In this document: one piece after another, positions 19,235-28,098 of the stretch
How the letters are laid out: each line of letters begins with the position of its first letter
Position numbering within the stretch: the first letter of the stretch is position 1
Assembly (NCBI GenBank): GCA_963757135.1
Contig: CAVWQE010000008.1
Span: forward strand, 496,001-560,000
Length of the DNA: 64,000 bases
Reading direction: 5' to 3'
From: Gp1-AA145 sp963757135
Lineage (GTDB): Bacteria; Acidobacteriota; Terriglobia; Terriglobales; Acidobacteriaceae
The notes under the pieces: generated by a model
Told to the model about the DNA's origin: nothing
Seen by the model: only the letters and a program-made list of their open reading frames with translations
Database searches by the model: none
Made by a program: the position numbers and the translations under genes

Positions 19235-21271
19235 TTACTCCAGCTTGCAGCCGCAATCCGCGGGCGGGACGCGGGCCTTCAAAAAATTCGCCACTCGCTG
19301 GTATGCGTCGATCTGATTTTCTACCCGCGAGAAGCCGTGTCCTTCGTCTTCGTAGATTTTGTAATCCGCCACGCCGCCATGTTTCTTGATTGCATCCACA
19401 ACCTGGATAGTTTCTTCTTTCGGACAGCGCGGATCGTGGCCTCCGGCCAGTAATAGCAGAGGCGCTTTGATCTGATCGACGAAGAAGAATGGCGAGCGCT
19501 CACGGAAAAAGTCGGGCTTCGTTTTCGGATCACCCATGGTCGCTAGATCCGATTGCTGCAAGATGGGGTCTTCGTTTTCGATTTCGGTAAACCAGTTCAC
19601 GAACGGCACAATCGGCACGCCCGCCGCCCACAGTTCCGGTGCTTTGGTCACCGCCATCATGGAGAGATAACCACCGTAGCTGCCGCCCATCACGATCAGC
19701 CTCTTTTTGTCGGGATAACCGGTCGCCATCAGGAAATCAGTTGCGGCCAGCACGTCCTGCAAATCGCCTCCACCCATGTCGAACAGGTTCGCGTTCTGAA
19801 AATCTTTTCCGTATCCAGTCGACCCGCGATAGTTCGGCGCGATCACCATGTATCCCTGGTTGACGATGTGCTGGATGAAGCGGTTGAACGAATTCACGGT
19901 TTGCGACGCCGGGCCGCCGTGAATGTAAACAATGGCCGCATTCTGGCCATTCCGTTGCATGTTGCGAGTAACGTACAGCCAGGCCGAAATTGTGTGCTTG
20001 CCGTCGCGGCTGGGGTAGTGGACGAGGAACGGTTCTACCATGTGGGTGGCGGGTACGCCCGCCATGAGCGAATGCGTGACCTGCGTCGATTTGCCGGTCG
20101 CAAGGTGATAAACCCAGACATCATTCGGCGAGCTCGGGCCGTTGTGATAGCAGAGCAATTGCGAGCCGTCATGCGAGAACGCCGTTTCGGCGCCGCCGAA
20201 GGAATTCACGCCTTCAGGAAGCTGGATCTGACCTGTTTTGTTCGAGGTCAAATCGTGGATGTAAGCGTTGATATCTCCATCCACATTTGAGGTCCAGGTG
20301 ACGGATTTCCCGTCAGGCGAAAAATGCCCTCCAGACACTTCCCACTTGTCTTGAGTAAGCCAGCGAATTTGCTTGGACGCGACACCTAGCAACCCCGCAT
20401 TTTGGAAGGCATTGCCAGCCTCAGACGTGATCAGCAGCTTCTTTCCGTCTGGCGAAATATCATTCGCGTCATACAGCTTCTCGCCTTCATGCGGCGTCAG
20501 CAGCGTGCTCTGGCCGGTCGCCACATCGGCGATGAAAATATTTGAATTCGTGCCCTTGGCTTCACTCTGGGTGTAAACGATTGACTTGCCATCCTTCGAC
20601 CAGATTGGATTGGTATTCAGTTTGTCTGCGGATGTATTCGTGGTGACGTGCCTGGTCTCGCGCATCAACGTATCGAAGACATCGATTTCATACGACGATG
20701 ACGTTTTCGGTTTCACCATGTAGGCCAAAAATCGCCCGTTCGGCGACCATGTCGGATTTTCTTCCGCAACCTCGCGCGTTTTGGTTACGTTCACGACCTG
20801 TCCCGTCTTCGGTGAGACGAAAAAGATATCCCACTGCTCATCTCCGTCGTAGTCGGACTGATAGGCGATCCACTTACCATCGGGCGACCAGGTGGGGTGT
20901 GACTGCCGCTGATCACTGACCGTGAGTTGTGTAGGCCACCCACCCTCGGAGGGCACAAGCCACAAATTGTTTCGGCCGGTGATATTCGATACGAAAGCAA
21001 TCGTCTTGCCATCCGGAGACCACGCTGTGCCCCCGACCTGCCGCGTCATGTAGAGCCGCTGCAGTGAAAGGCTTTCTTCGCCTTGCTCGACGTCGGCGTC
21101 GGGCTTAGCAGTGATCTGCTTGGGGTCGGTAATGGCAGTGCGCGCACTCAAGTGGTCGGCTGATTTGACATCTGTTCGCGAAGGTTTCTGTTGTGAAAGC
21201 GCGGACACACTCATGCTTAAAACCATAACAAACAGGACGGCCGTGGTGTGAGAGCGAAGGACGGTGAACAC
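19235..21271 (-). CDS. Secreted S9-family (prolyl oligopeptidase-like) serine peptidase
   Basis: 678 aa with a signal peptide (about residues 1-27, ending SALSQ). Residues about 70-400 are a WD40-like PD40 propeller (repeated SPDGK-W patterns such as WSPDGKTIAFVSN). The rest is an alpha/beta hydrolase. The nucleophile is in GGSYGGY (Ser about 530), with Asp in GGHDPRCP (about 614) and His in DEGHGF (about 645). Family members cleave short peptides from the amino end or after acylated residues. It is two bases from the lipoprotein gene upstream and probably cotranscribed with it. The stop abuts hemD, tail to tail. Confidence 0.93.
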   Translation of the reverse strand: MFTVLRSHTTAVLFVMVLSMSVSALSQQKPSRTDVKSADHLSARTAITDPKQITAKPDADVEQGEESLSLQRLYMTRQVGGTAWSPDGKTIAFVSNITGRNNLWLVPSEGGWPTQLTVSDQRQSHPTWSPDGKWIAYQSDYDGDEQWDIFFVSPKTGQVVNVTKTREVAEENPTWSPNGRFLAYMVKPKTSSSYEIDVFDTLMRETRHVTTNTSADKLNTNPIWSKDGKSIVYTQSEAKGTNSNIFIADVATGQSTLLTPHEGEKLYDANDISPDGKKLLITSEAGNAFQNAGLLGVASKQIRWLTQDKWEVSGGHFSPDGKSVTWTSNVDGDINAYIHDLTSNKTGQIQLPEGVNSFGGAETAFSHDGSQLLCYHNGPSSPNDVWVYHLATGKSTQVTHSLMAGVPATHMVEPFLVHYPSRDGKHTISAWLYVTRNMQRNGQNAAIVYIHGGPASQTVNSFNRFIQHIVNQGYMVIAPNYRGSTGYGKDFQNANLFDMGGGDLQDVLAATDFLMATGYPDKKRLIVMGGSYGGYLSMMAVTKAPELWAAGVPIVPFVNWFTEIENEDPILQQSDLATMGDPKTKPDFFRERSPFFFVDQIKAPLLLLAGGHDPRCPKEETIQVVDAIKKHGGVADYKIYEDEGHGFSRVENQIDAYQRVANFLKARVPPADCGCKLE

Positions 21272-21273
21272 GC

Positions 21274-22527
21274 TTACCTGACCAGGATCGCCGCCGGCTG
21301 ACCGGCAAGTGTGACCGTAGAAGTGGTTCCCGGCGCCAGTTTGCCGCCTGGCCCGACGCTGAATACAGACATGCTCGAGCCGTTGTTATTGGAGACGAAA
21401 ACGTAGCTGCCGTCGGAGGTCACTCCTCCTCCGACGGGATTAGATCCGGCATTAACCGAAGCGGGAGTGAGAGTTGTCAGGGCGCCCGTCGCCGAACCGT
21501 ACCGGTACTGCGTAACGTCGTTACCTTTCGAGTTCACCGCATAAACGAAACCCAGCAGCGGATGCGCAAAAATGGCGACCGGTGAATCTCCTGCCGCAAC
21601 CGGCGAGGTCCGAATCTGGACGAGACTTCCATTGGGGATTGAACACGTAGTCGATAGTTGAATGCAGGCCGCAAAGATACTGACGTTGTTGGAACCGGAA
21701 TTGGTTACGAATAAATTATTGCCATCGGCTGCAGGGCAGCTGGTTGTACCCTGGGTGATGCCTGCGCATCGCGAGAACGCCAAGCCCGAGGGATTGCTGC
21801 CCGCGGTGTAAGTGTTGAGCGGCAGTAAGGCTCCGGTAGAGGCGTCGTATGAGAAAGCTTCGACGGTGTTGCTGAACTGATTCGCCACGTATAGAAAGTT
21901 TCCAGCGGGAGATGTATGCACCGCCGCCGGACCTGTACCCGTAAGGTCTGTGGGCGCCTCAGTCTGGGCTGCGCTGTTGAAGGTTAAATTAGTGGCGCTG
22001 ATTGCGTAAGTGGAAACTCCGCCGCTGGAACTGTTGCCCGCAGTGGGGTCGCACTGGTCAAAGGTTCCCTGAGTGGCGACGAACAAAAATTTTCCGCCGG
22101 GATCAATGGCCAGCGAGACTGGAAGAGCACCGCATGTCGGTGGCGGGGGAGCGCCCGGACATGGAGGCGGTGGCAGCGCGCACGAAGTGGTCGTGTTCGT
22201 TGTACTTCCGGCACCCAGGGAACCGTCACTATTTACCGAATAACTGGTAATCGAGCCATCGGAACTGTTGGCGATAAACAGAGCCGTGCCATCCGGCGAA
22301 AGCGCCATGGCGACGGGTGAAACTCCGGTGGGCTGGCTGCTGCCCACCTGACCGATGGAACCATTGCTCAGGTTGATGTTGAATGCCCTGACCTGCTGGT
22401 CGCCTTCAGTCGCAACCCAAACGAAGCCTGTGCCCGTGGCACCGGTCGTGCTTGATTTTACGCAGCTGAGCATTGCCCCAATCAACACCGCGGCAATCAG
22501 CAGACCCCACGCTGACTTCATTCGCAT
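21274..22527 (-). CDS. Lipoprotein with YVTN/lactonase-type beta-propeller
   Basis: 417 aa. The N-terminus has a lipoprotein signal with lipobox-like MLSC (Cys about 22). Repeats of the form MALSPDGTALFIANSSDGSITSYSV and LAFSRC...NNLFVTNSGSNNVSIF form a seven-bladed propeller of the 6-phosphogluconolactonase-like (PF10282) or YVTN type. A Pro/Cys-rich loop (CALPPPPCPGAPPPPTCG) interrupts one blade. Enzymatic activity is uncertain, because secreted acidobacterial members usually lack proven lactonase function. It precedes the S9 peptidase in the same operon. Confidence 0.82.
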   Translation of the reverse strand: MRMKSAWGLLIAAVLIGAMLSCVKSSTTGATGTGFVWVATEGDQQVRAFNINLSNGSIGQVGSSQPTGVSPVAMALSPDGTALFIANSSDGSITSYSVNSDGSLGAGSTTNTTTSCALPPPPCPGAPPPPTCGALPVSLAIDPGGKFLFVATQGTFDQCDPTAGNSSSGGVSTYAISATNLTFNSAAQTEAPTDLTGTGPAAVHTSPAGNFLYVANQFSNTVEAFSYDASTGALLPLNTYTAGSNPSGLAFSRCAGITQGTTSCPAADGNNLFVTNSGSNNVSIFAACIQLSTTCSIPNGSLVQIRTSPVAAGDSPVAIFAHPLLGFVYAVNSKGNDVTQYRYGSATGALTTLTPASVNAGSNPVGGGVTSDGSYVFVSNNNGSSMSVFSVGPGGKLAPGTTSTVTLAGQPAAILVR

Positions 22528-22719
22528 TCTTGCTCCCCAGGAAAAAGTTTCAATGTTTCAAGCTTTCGCAGTTTAGGCCGTGTCAGATTTAACCGGGCAC
22601 ACTGAGTCCCGGTCAGAAACGTTCGAAACTCTGGAACCTTGATACTTTGATTCTGAAAGGCTTACCCCAATTATGTATCAGGAATGGGCAAGAAAGAGCA
22701 AACCGGCAGTTGCCAGACG

Positions 22720-24135
22720 CTACGGAGTTTCGCTGGCTGCCACCGGAGTTTCCCGGTCCCGAACTTCCCCCGCGGCGGGTGGCTGCAGGGGAAGCCGGAT
22801 CTCAACTAACAACCCACCCTCTGGCAGGTTTGATGCTTTGACTGAGCCTCCGTGCAGCCTGACCGCCTGATCTGTGATAGCCAAGCCAAGACCAACGCCT
22901 CCGGTGGCACGTACTCGGGCGTCGTCAATGCGGTAAAAAGGCTGGAAAATCTTCTCCAGAGCATCCTGGGGCACGCCTGGGCCACAATCGCTTACCTGAA
23001 TAGCCGCCTCCGCCAGACCCCACTTCTGTACCTTTTCCGCATGGATCTTCACGGTGGTGCCATCAGGAGTGTAGCGGGTGGCATTTCTGACCACATTCTC
23101 GATGGCGCTGTGCAGAAGCGCCGGATCCCCGAGTACCGGCAACTCGTCGAGCACTTCAGCCTGTACTTGGCAGTTCCTTGCCTGCGCCTCAAAAGCCGCG
23201 TCGCGGGCAATTTCCTCGAGCACTTCCTCAAGCTGGACTGAAACTTTGCGCATGCCGGTGCCGCTCTCGAGGCGGGCGATTTTAGTAAGGCTGCTGATCA
23301 GCTCATTCATCCGGCTGGATTCGAGGCTAATTCGGTCAAGAACGCTTTGCGCCTCGGGTCCGGTGCGCTGCCGCGCCAGTTCAAGCGCCACAGTCAGGCG
23401 CGCCAGTGGCGAGCGAAGTTCGTGGGAAATATCTTTCAGCAGGCGCGACTGTGCGCCGATCAGCTTTTCGATCTGTTCTGCCATCAGATCGAAGTCGCGG
23501 ACCAGTTGTGACATTTCGTCCTTGCCGCGAAGCGAACTGCCTCCGGCGCGGGCGGAGAGGTCGCCACTAGCCAGTTTCTGGGTGGCGAGGCGTAGCCGCA
23601 GAATGGGGGAAGTCAGATAACGCGAAAGGATGTAGCACACTAATCCCGACGACAGCACCGCGATCAGGATTCCGAGGCCCGGAACACCTCCCGGTCCAAA
23701 AAGGGCGTTCTGCCCGGGAGGCAGTTCGGTGACCAGCGTGTAGCGATGGCCGTCGCTGCCCGTCATTGAGGTTTTCAGCATTTGAAAGCGGGGATTAATC
23801 CGCCCCCAAAAAGTGTCGGCAGTGCTGCGTTGCCCCTTCACCGTTTCCGTAAACCAGGGCGGCACCATGTGCCCAACCAATTGACCCTGTTCGTTGAACA
23901 GAACTGCATGCACATGCTGGTTGTCACGGAGACTGCGAAGGTAGTCCCGCAGCTTATCCGCGCCGCCGCTTTGATAGGCCTCCACTGCCTCTGAGAGGAA
24001 TTTGGATTGAGACAGTTCAACCGACGTAAGCTGGCGCGTGGGCCGCATGGCCAACGTAACCAGGATCGCCACCACGATGAACAGCGCCGTTGCCAGCCAG
24101 AACGACAGGAAAATTTTAAGGAAAAGACTTCTCAT
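22720..24135 (-). CDS. Sensor histidine kinase, CpxA/EnvZ type
   Basis: 471 aa. It has two transmembrane segments (about 8-28 and 150-172) around a periplasmic sensor domain of about 120 residues, then HAMP (SRYLTSPILRLRLATQKLASGDLSAR). A HisKA box follows with His in DISHELRSPLARL (about residue 238). The HATPase has NVVRNATRYTP, DCGPGVP and GVGLGLAI. The C-terminal tail is Pro/Ala-rich. The start overlaps the response-regulator stop by four bases. With the divergent Spy/CpxP-like gene it forms a Cpx-like envelope-stress set; the signal is inferred, not shown. Confidence 0.93.
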   Translation of the reverse strand: MRSLFLKIFLSFWLATALFIVVAILVTLAMRPTRQLTSVELSQSKFLSEAVEAYQSGGADKLRDYLRSLRDNQHVHAVLFNEQGQLVGHMVPPWFTETVKGQRSTADTFWGRINPRFQMLKTSMTGSDGHRYTLVTELPPGQNALFGPGGVPGLGILIAVLSSGLVCYILSRYLTSPILRLRLATQKLASGDLSARAGGSSLRGKDEMSQLVRDFDLMAEQIEKLIGAQSRLLKDISHELRSPLARLTVALELARQRTGPEAQSVLDRISLESSRMNELISSLTKIARLESGTGMRKVSVQLEEVLEEIARDAAFEAQARNCQVQAEVLDELPVLGDPALLHSAIENVVRNATRYTPDGTTVKIHAEKVQKWGLAEAAIQVSDCGPGVPQDALEKIFQPFYRIDDARVRATGGVGLGLAITDQAVRLHGGSVKASNLPEGGLLVEIRLPLQPPAAGEVRDRETPVAASETP

Positions 24136-24842
24136 CGGGCACCGTTCTTACCTTTGGGGCGCGCCAGCGCGAAGATGTATCCAGCGCCGCGAATGGTCTT
24201 GATATGTTCTTCGGAATCGGAATCGCCCAATTTTTTTCGCACCTTGCTCACGTGCATGTCAATGCTGCGGTCAAACGGCGAGAACTTGCGGCCGAGGACT
24301 TCGTCCACCAACGCTTCGCGGGTGACCACGCGTCCGGCTTCGCGTAGCAGCACATGCAACAGGCCGAACTCAACCGAAGTTAGTTCTACTGGGGTGCCGC
24401 GATGGTGCACGGTTCGTGTGGCTGGATCAAGATCGACGTCTCCCACGCGAATAACATCGGGAACCTCCGCTTCAGCCTTGCCATGCGTTCGCCGTAGAAT
24501 CGCTCGAATTCGTGCGACCAATTCCCGCGGATTGAATGGCTTGGGCAAATAGTCGTCAGCGCCAATTTCCAGGCCGACGATACGGTCCACATCCTCACCA
24601 CGCGCCGTCAGCAACAAAACCGGCAATCGTGAGCTGTCGCGAATTTTTCGAAGTACATCGAAGCCATTCATGCCGGGTAGCATTACGTCCAGGACGGCGA
24701 TCAAGTAGTCGCCGCTCAGTGCGGATGCGAGGCCCGCTTTGCCATCGTGCACACATGCCACCTGGAAACCTTCAGGCCGCAGATATTCGCTGACCAGCGA
24801 ACACAATTCGGTGTCATCATCAATGACGAGGATGCGTTCCAC
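24132..24842 (-). CDS. OmpR/CpxR-family response regulator
   Basis: 236 aa. The receiver domain has the acidic pocket DDD (8-10), the phospho-acceptor Asp52 in LDVMLPG, and the Lys in PKPF. The C-terminal winged helix (about 130-230) ends in a typical KIRGAGYIF-like stretch (KTIRGAGYIFA). The start is GTG. It is transcribed with the kinase. The divergent upstream region carries GTAAA-N5-GTAAA sites matching the CpxR consensus, so autoregulation and control of the Spy-like gene are likely. Confidence 0.94.
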   Translation of the reverse strand: MERILVIDDDTELCSLVSEYLRPEGFQVACVHDGKAGLASALSGDYLIAVLDVMLPGMNGFDVLRKIRDSSRLPVLLLTARGEDVDRIVGLEIGADDYLPKPFNPRELVARIRAILRRTHGKAEAEVPDVIRVGDVDLDPATRTVHHRGTPVELTSVEFGLLHVLLREAGRVVTREALVDEVLGRKFSPFDRSIDMHVSKVRKKLGDSDSEEHIKTIRGAGYIFALARPKGKNGAR

Positions 24843-24880
24843 AGTAATTTCATTTTAGTAGCAGCTCTGGCAGGAAAGCA

Positions 24881-24927
24881 GTAAAGATTCGTCAAAGGCA
24901 AGAAGTCCTGCTTTTACAAAGATTTAC
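24881..24927. promoter_or_regulatory. Cpx-box-like operator sites between the response regulator and spy-like gene
   Basis: Two paired half-sites lie in the 183-bp divergent region. GTAAA-N5-GTCAA is at 24881-24895 on the plus strand. A perfect GTAAA-N5-GTAAA on the minus strand is seen as TTTAC-N5-TTTAC at 24913-24927. A further TTTAC half-site is at 24944-24948, and TTGACG at 24933-24938 may be a -35. The E. coli CpxR consensus is GTAAA-N5-GTAAA. The site lies next to a CpxR-type regulator gene, which supports the call. Confidence 0.65.
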
Positions 24928-25025
24928 TTGGTTTGACGCACTCTTTACTACCTTTTGCCCTGGGCGGTGTTCCTATCTACGTAGGGCGCATGCCTCAAAG
25001 AGAAGCTTGCGGCCAGGAGGAAGCT

Positions 25026-25523
25026 GTGAAATCGAGAATCGCAAAAACTACGGCATTCGGCGCCTTGGCGCTGACACTTATTGCGGGCATTGCCCTCGCG
25101 CAAATGCCCGAAGGTGGGAAACCCATGCATCGCGGCATGCACGGCGGCATGATGGGAGTGGGAATGGGATTTCTGCACGGGTTGAATCTGACTGACGAGC
25201 AGCACGCGCAGGTCAAGCAGATTTTGGCGGCCGAAAAACCCAACATGAAGCCGCTGATGAAACAGGAATTCCAATCGCGCCAGCAAATGATGCAGTTAAT
25301 CACCAGCGGACCTTTCGATCAGGCCAAGGTGACGGCACTGGCGCAGCAGGAAGCGCAGGTTCACATTCAATTGCAAGTAGAACACGCAAAGATGGCGTCG
25401 CAGATCTACGCATTGCTGGATTCAACACAGAAGGCCAAGGTGGCTGACATGATGGCCAAACACCAGCAGCGCATGCAGGACCACATGCAGAACCAGGCGC
25501 CGCCGGCAGATCAGCAGCAGTAA
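25026..25523 (+). CDS. Periplasmic Spy/CpxP-like protein
   Basis: 165 aa from a GTG at 25026 with a strong AGGAGGA site; the open frame extends upstream to 24933 but without a ribosome site. The signal peptide ends near GIALA-QMP. A Met/His/Gly-rich segment (MHRGMHGGMMGVGMG) follows, then a long helical region with an LTDEQ motif (Spy/CpxP LTxxQ) and a Gln/Met-rich coiled tail. Such proteins are ATP-independent periplasmic chaperones, and CpxP inhibits the Cpx kinase. The Met/His-rich segment suggests metal binding (inference). It is divergent from the kinase/regulator operon. Confidence 0.85.
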   Translation: MKSRIAKTTAFGALALTLIAGIALAQMPEGGKPMHRGMHGGMMGVGMGFLHGLNLTDEQHAQVKQILAAEKPNMKPLMKQEFQSRQQMMQLITSGPFDQAKVTALAQQEAQVHIQLQVEHAKMASQIYALLDSTQKAKVADMMAKHQQRMQDHMQNQAPPADQQQ

Positions 25524-25585
25524 TCGGTGCGTGTAATCGTGTGAGGGGGCGAACGATTGGTTTCGCCCTGATACCAGGAGAGGAC

Positions 25586-25804
25586 ATGGCAAGCAGAGCT
25601 ACCCAAACTGATTTTGTCGATATGGTCGCCGAGGAAGTTTCTTCAGGAATCGATCGCGCCCTGGGTTACTGGCTGGGTCGGATCGAGTTGGAAGTTGTGG
25701 ACCGCAGCCTGACCACATCCCAGCGAATCGATGCCATTGAAAACATCTTGACGGAGTACAAGGTCCGCAGCGGTAGGGTTGACATGGACTGTGCCTCGGC
25801 TTAA
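25586..25804 (+). CDS. Small hypothetical protein
   Basis: 72 aa from ATG 25586, with AGGAGAGG nine bases upstream. It is predicted helical and acidic (FVDMVAEEVSSGIDRALGYWLGRIELEV), with no membrane segment or known motif. It probably follows the spy-like gene in the same transcript (62-base gap). Function unknown. Confidence 0.65.
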   Translation: MASRATQTDFVDMVAEEVSSGIDRALGYWLGRIELEVVDRSLTTSQRIDAIENILTEYKVRSGRVDMDCASA

Positions 25805-25839
25805 CGATAACTTTTTGTGAAATTCTTTCGAGGTGAAGT

Positions 25840-26001
25840 GTGAGCTTTGAATCCGTAATTTCGTTTCTAAGCGGTTCCGACCTGCTGTTTGTGGTTTTTT
25901 GGGTCTTGCTGCTGGCTGCGGCTTTTGTTGTGGCGTTTCCGGAACCCCCGACCCTGGCCCGCAACCGATCGCATGGCGAAAACGGGCCCCGCAGGCAATA
26001 G
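25840..26001 (+). CDS. Possible small single-pass membrane protein
   Basis: A 53-codon frame starts with GTG and has a GAGGTGA site about six bases upstream. It encodes one strong transmembrane helix (DLLFVVFWVLLLAAAFVVAF) after a short N-terminus. A Pro-rich, basic tail follows (PEPPTLARNRSHGENGPRRQ). It fills the gap between the preceding small gene and the ABC exporter. Function unknown; the call rests on the ribosome site and the hydrophobic segment. Confidence 0.5.
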   Translation: MSFESVISFLSGSDLLFVVFWVLLLAAAFVVAFPEPPTLARNRSHGENGPRRQ

Positions 26002-26057
26002 TCCGCCGCTGGCAGATCCCTGAACCCGTCACTGCTAAAATCTCATCTATTAAATTC

Positions 26058-27878
26058 ATGCTGCTGGCAAATCTTCGTCCTCTTTTCCCCTATCTAAAGA
26101 AATACCGGAGCAGCTATCTCTGGGGCGCGCTCTGCGTTCTCCTCATGAACGGTGTATGGGTACTCTTCCCCCTGGTGGTTGGCCGGTCCATCGACTCCCT
26201 TGAACATGCCGACCCATCGCCCCAAATACTTCGCCTGATCGCAAAACTTGTAGCGATGATCCTCGCCGTGGCTGTGACCAAAGCGATCTTTCAGTTTCTT
26301 ACGCGCTGGATCGTGATTGGCGTGTCACGGGAAATTGAATTTGATCTCCGCAACGATCTGTTTCGACATCTCGAAGGGCTGTCGTACAGCTTCTACCAGC
26401 GCACAAGAACAGGCGACATAATGGCGCGGGCCACCAATGACCTGAACGCGGTCCGCATGCTGCTGGGCCCGGCGATCATGTACTCGGCAAATACGATTGT
26501 GTTCACCGCCGGCGCACTCGCGTTCATGCTGTCGATCAGTCCAAAGCTGACGTTGTATGCGTTTCTGCCGCTGCCTGTCGTTAGCATCGTCATCCAGTAC
26601 TTTGGACGGCGAATTCATGAGCGCTTCGAACGCATTCAGGCAATGTTTTCGGAAATTTCCGCCCGCGTGCAGGAAAACTTTTCTGGTGTTCGCGTGATTC
26701 GCGCCTACGTGCAGGAACAAGCCGAAACCGCCAGCTTCGAAAAATCCAATCGCGAATACATTGCCCGCAGTCTGAAATTAGTCCGGCTCATGGGAATGCT
26801 GTGGCCTACGCTCGAAACCATGCTCGGGTTGGCCATCGTGCTGGTCTTGTGGATTGGCGGCCGCGAGGTCATCAGCGGACAATCAACTATTCACCTGACT
26901 TCCTACCTGGGCACGACCACCACCATCAATCTCTACGGCTCGATGAGCGTGGGTGATTTCGTAGCGTTCAACACCTACATGGTCCTGTTGACATGGCCCG
27001 TAATCGCGCTCGGCTGGGTCATTAATATTTTCCAGCGCGGCACCGCATCGCTGGCGCGCATCCATCAGCTAATGCTGGAGAAGCCGGAGATCACTGATGC
27101 TCCCGGAGTAGCTGGGTCGCCGGACGGCGAGCTCCACGGCGATGTCGAATTTCATAATCTCAATTTCGCCTACAACGGCACCACCGTATTGCATGACGTC
27201 AACCTGCACATCCCGGCAGGAAGCAGTCTAGCGATCGTCGGGCCAACGGGCTCAGGCAAAACCACGCTGGTCAGCCTGATCCCGCGAATCTACGATACGG
27301 AATCTGGCATGGTCCTAATCGACGGCAAACCTGTCCGCGAATACGCTCTCGCCGACCTGCGCCAGGACATCGGCTTCGTGCCGCAGGAAACATTTCTGTT
27401 TAGTGAAACCATCCGCGAAAACATCGCCTTTGGCGTGCAGAAGGCCAGCGACGAAGAAGTGAGTTGGGCAGCAGAAGCGGCGAATATCGCCACCGATATC
27501 GAAGGCTTCCCTGACAAGTACAAGACTCTGGTGGGTGAGCGCGGAATCACGCTCTCAGGCGGGCAGAAGCAGCGTACCGCTATTGCCCGCGCGCTCATTC
27601 GCAATCCCCGAATTCTGATTCTGGATGACGCTCTCTCCAGCGTGGACACGCAGACCGAGGACAAGATTCTGAATCATCTCCGTGAAGTCATGCACGGACG
27701 GACGACGATATTCATTTCGCATCGTGTCTCGACGGTTCGTAATGCCGACCGAATCGCAGTCCTTCACGGCGGGAGGATTGTCGAACTGGGGTCGCACGAA
27801 GAACTTATCGCTCTGAATGGCTACTACACCGACCTCTACAACAAACAGTTGCTGGAAGAAGAGTTGGCTGAGGTGTAG
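26058..27878 (+). CDS. ABC exporter, fused membrane and ATPase domains (MsbA/MdlB-like)
   Basis: 606 aa from ATG 26058. The frame is open from 25899, but the upstream part has no membrane character and overlaps the small membrane ORF. Six transmembrane helices lie in residues 15-340. The ATPase has Walker A GPTGSGKTT (about 395), signature LSGGQKQR (about 500), Walker B ILILDDALSSVD (about 520) and the H-loop ISHR. It works as a dimer to export lipids, drugs or peptides; the substrate is not predictable. It ends before a palindromic repeat that may act as its transcript end. Confidence 0.92.
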   Translation: MLLANLRPLFPYLKKYRSSYLWGALCVLLMNGVWVLFPLVVGRSIDSLEHADPSPQILRLIAKLVAMILAVAVTKAIFQFLTRWIVIGVSREIEFDLRNDLFRHLEGLSYSFYQRTRTGDIMARATNDLNAVRMLLGPAIMYSANTIVFTAGALAFMLSISPKLTLYAFLPLPVVSIVIQYFGRRIHERFERIQAMFSEISARVQENFSGVRVIRAYVQEQAETASFEKSNREYIARSLKLVRLMGMLWPTLETMLGLAIVLVLWIGGREVISGQSTIHLTSYLGTTTTINLYGSMSVGDFVAFNTYMVLLTWPVIALGWVINIFQRGTASLARIHQLMLEKPEITDAPGVAGSPDGELHGDVEFHNLNFAYNGTTVLHDVNLHIPAGSSLAIVGPTGSGKTTLVSLIPRIYDTESGMVLIDGKPVREYALADLRQDIGFVPQETFLFSETIRENIAFGVQKASDEEVSWAAEAANIATDIEGFPDKYKTLVGERGITLSGGQKQRTAIARALIRNPRILILDDALSSVDTQTEDKILNHLREVMHGRTTIFISHRVSTVRNADRIAVLHGGRIVELGSHEELIALNGYYTDLYNKQLLEEELAEV

Positions 27879-27892
27879 CGAAAAACTTCTTT

Positions 27893-28020
27893 TCCACGGA
27901 TAAACACGGATGACGCGGATCTAAGATCTTAAAAGTGCGAGCTGGCACGCTTTCTAAAGTGATTTTTATTTCTGCGCTCTTTCGCTTACTTAATCCGCGT
28001 CATCTGTGTTCATCCGCGGA
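27893..28020. repeat. Long imperfect inverted repeat (CACGGATGA family)
   Basis: Two 28-base arms, 27893-27920 and 27993-28020, are inverted and match at 25 of 28 positions. The core is ACACGGATGACGCGGAT. They flank about 70 bases of AT-richer sequence. The element fills the gap between the ABC exporter and the methyltransferase. Similar ACGGATGAACACGGATGA repeats are, from general knowledge, common in Planctomycetota, Verrucomicrobiota and Acidobacteriota genomes. It can form a long hairpin in RNA and might end the exporter transcript. Confidence 0.8.
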
Positions 28021-28098
28021 AGAGAAGTAGCTGTGTCGCGGGTCAATTGTCAGCCAATCCTGACATGCCTGCACACTCAATCCTTTACAATCCAGCCC

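Noticed and set aside
19553..20290. 245-codon plus-strand frame inside the S9 peptidase gene
   Set aside because: Antisense to the propeller region. The sense strand has a full family pattern.
25899..26057. 53-residue N-terminal extension of the ABC exporter
   Set aside because: It overlaps the better-supported small membrane ORF, lacks membrane character and lacks a ribosome site.
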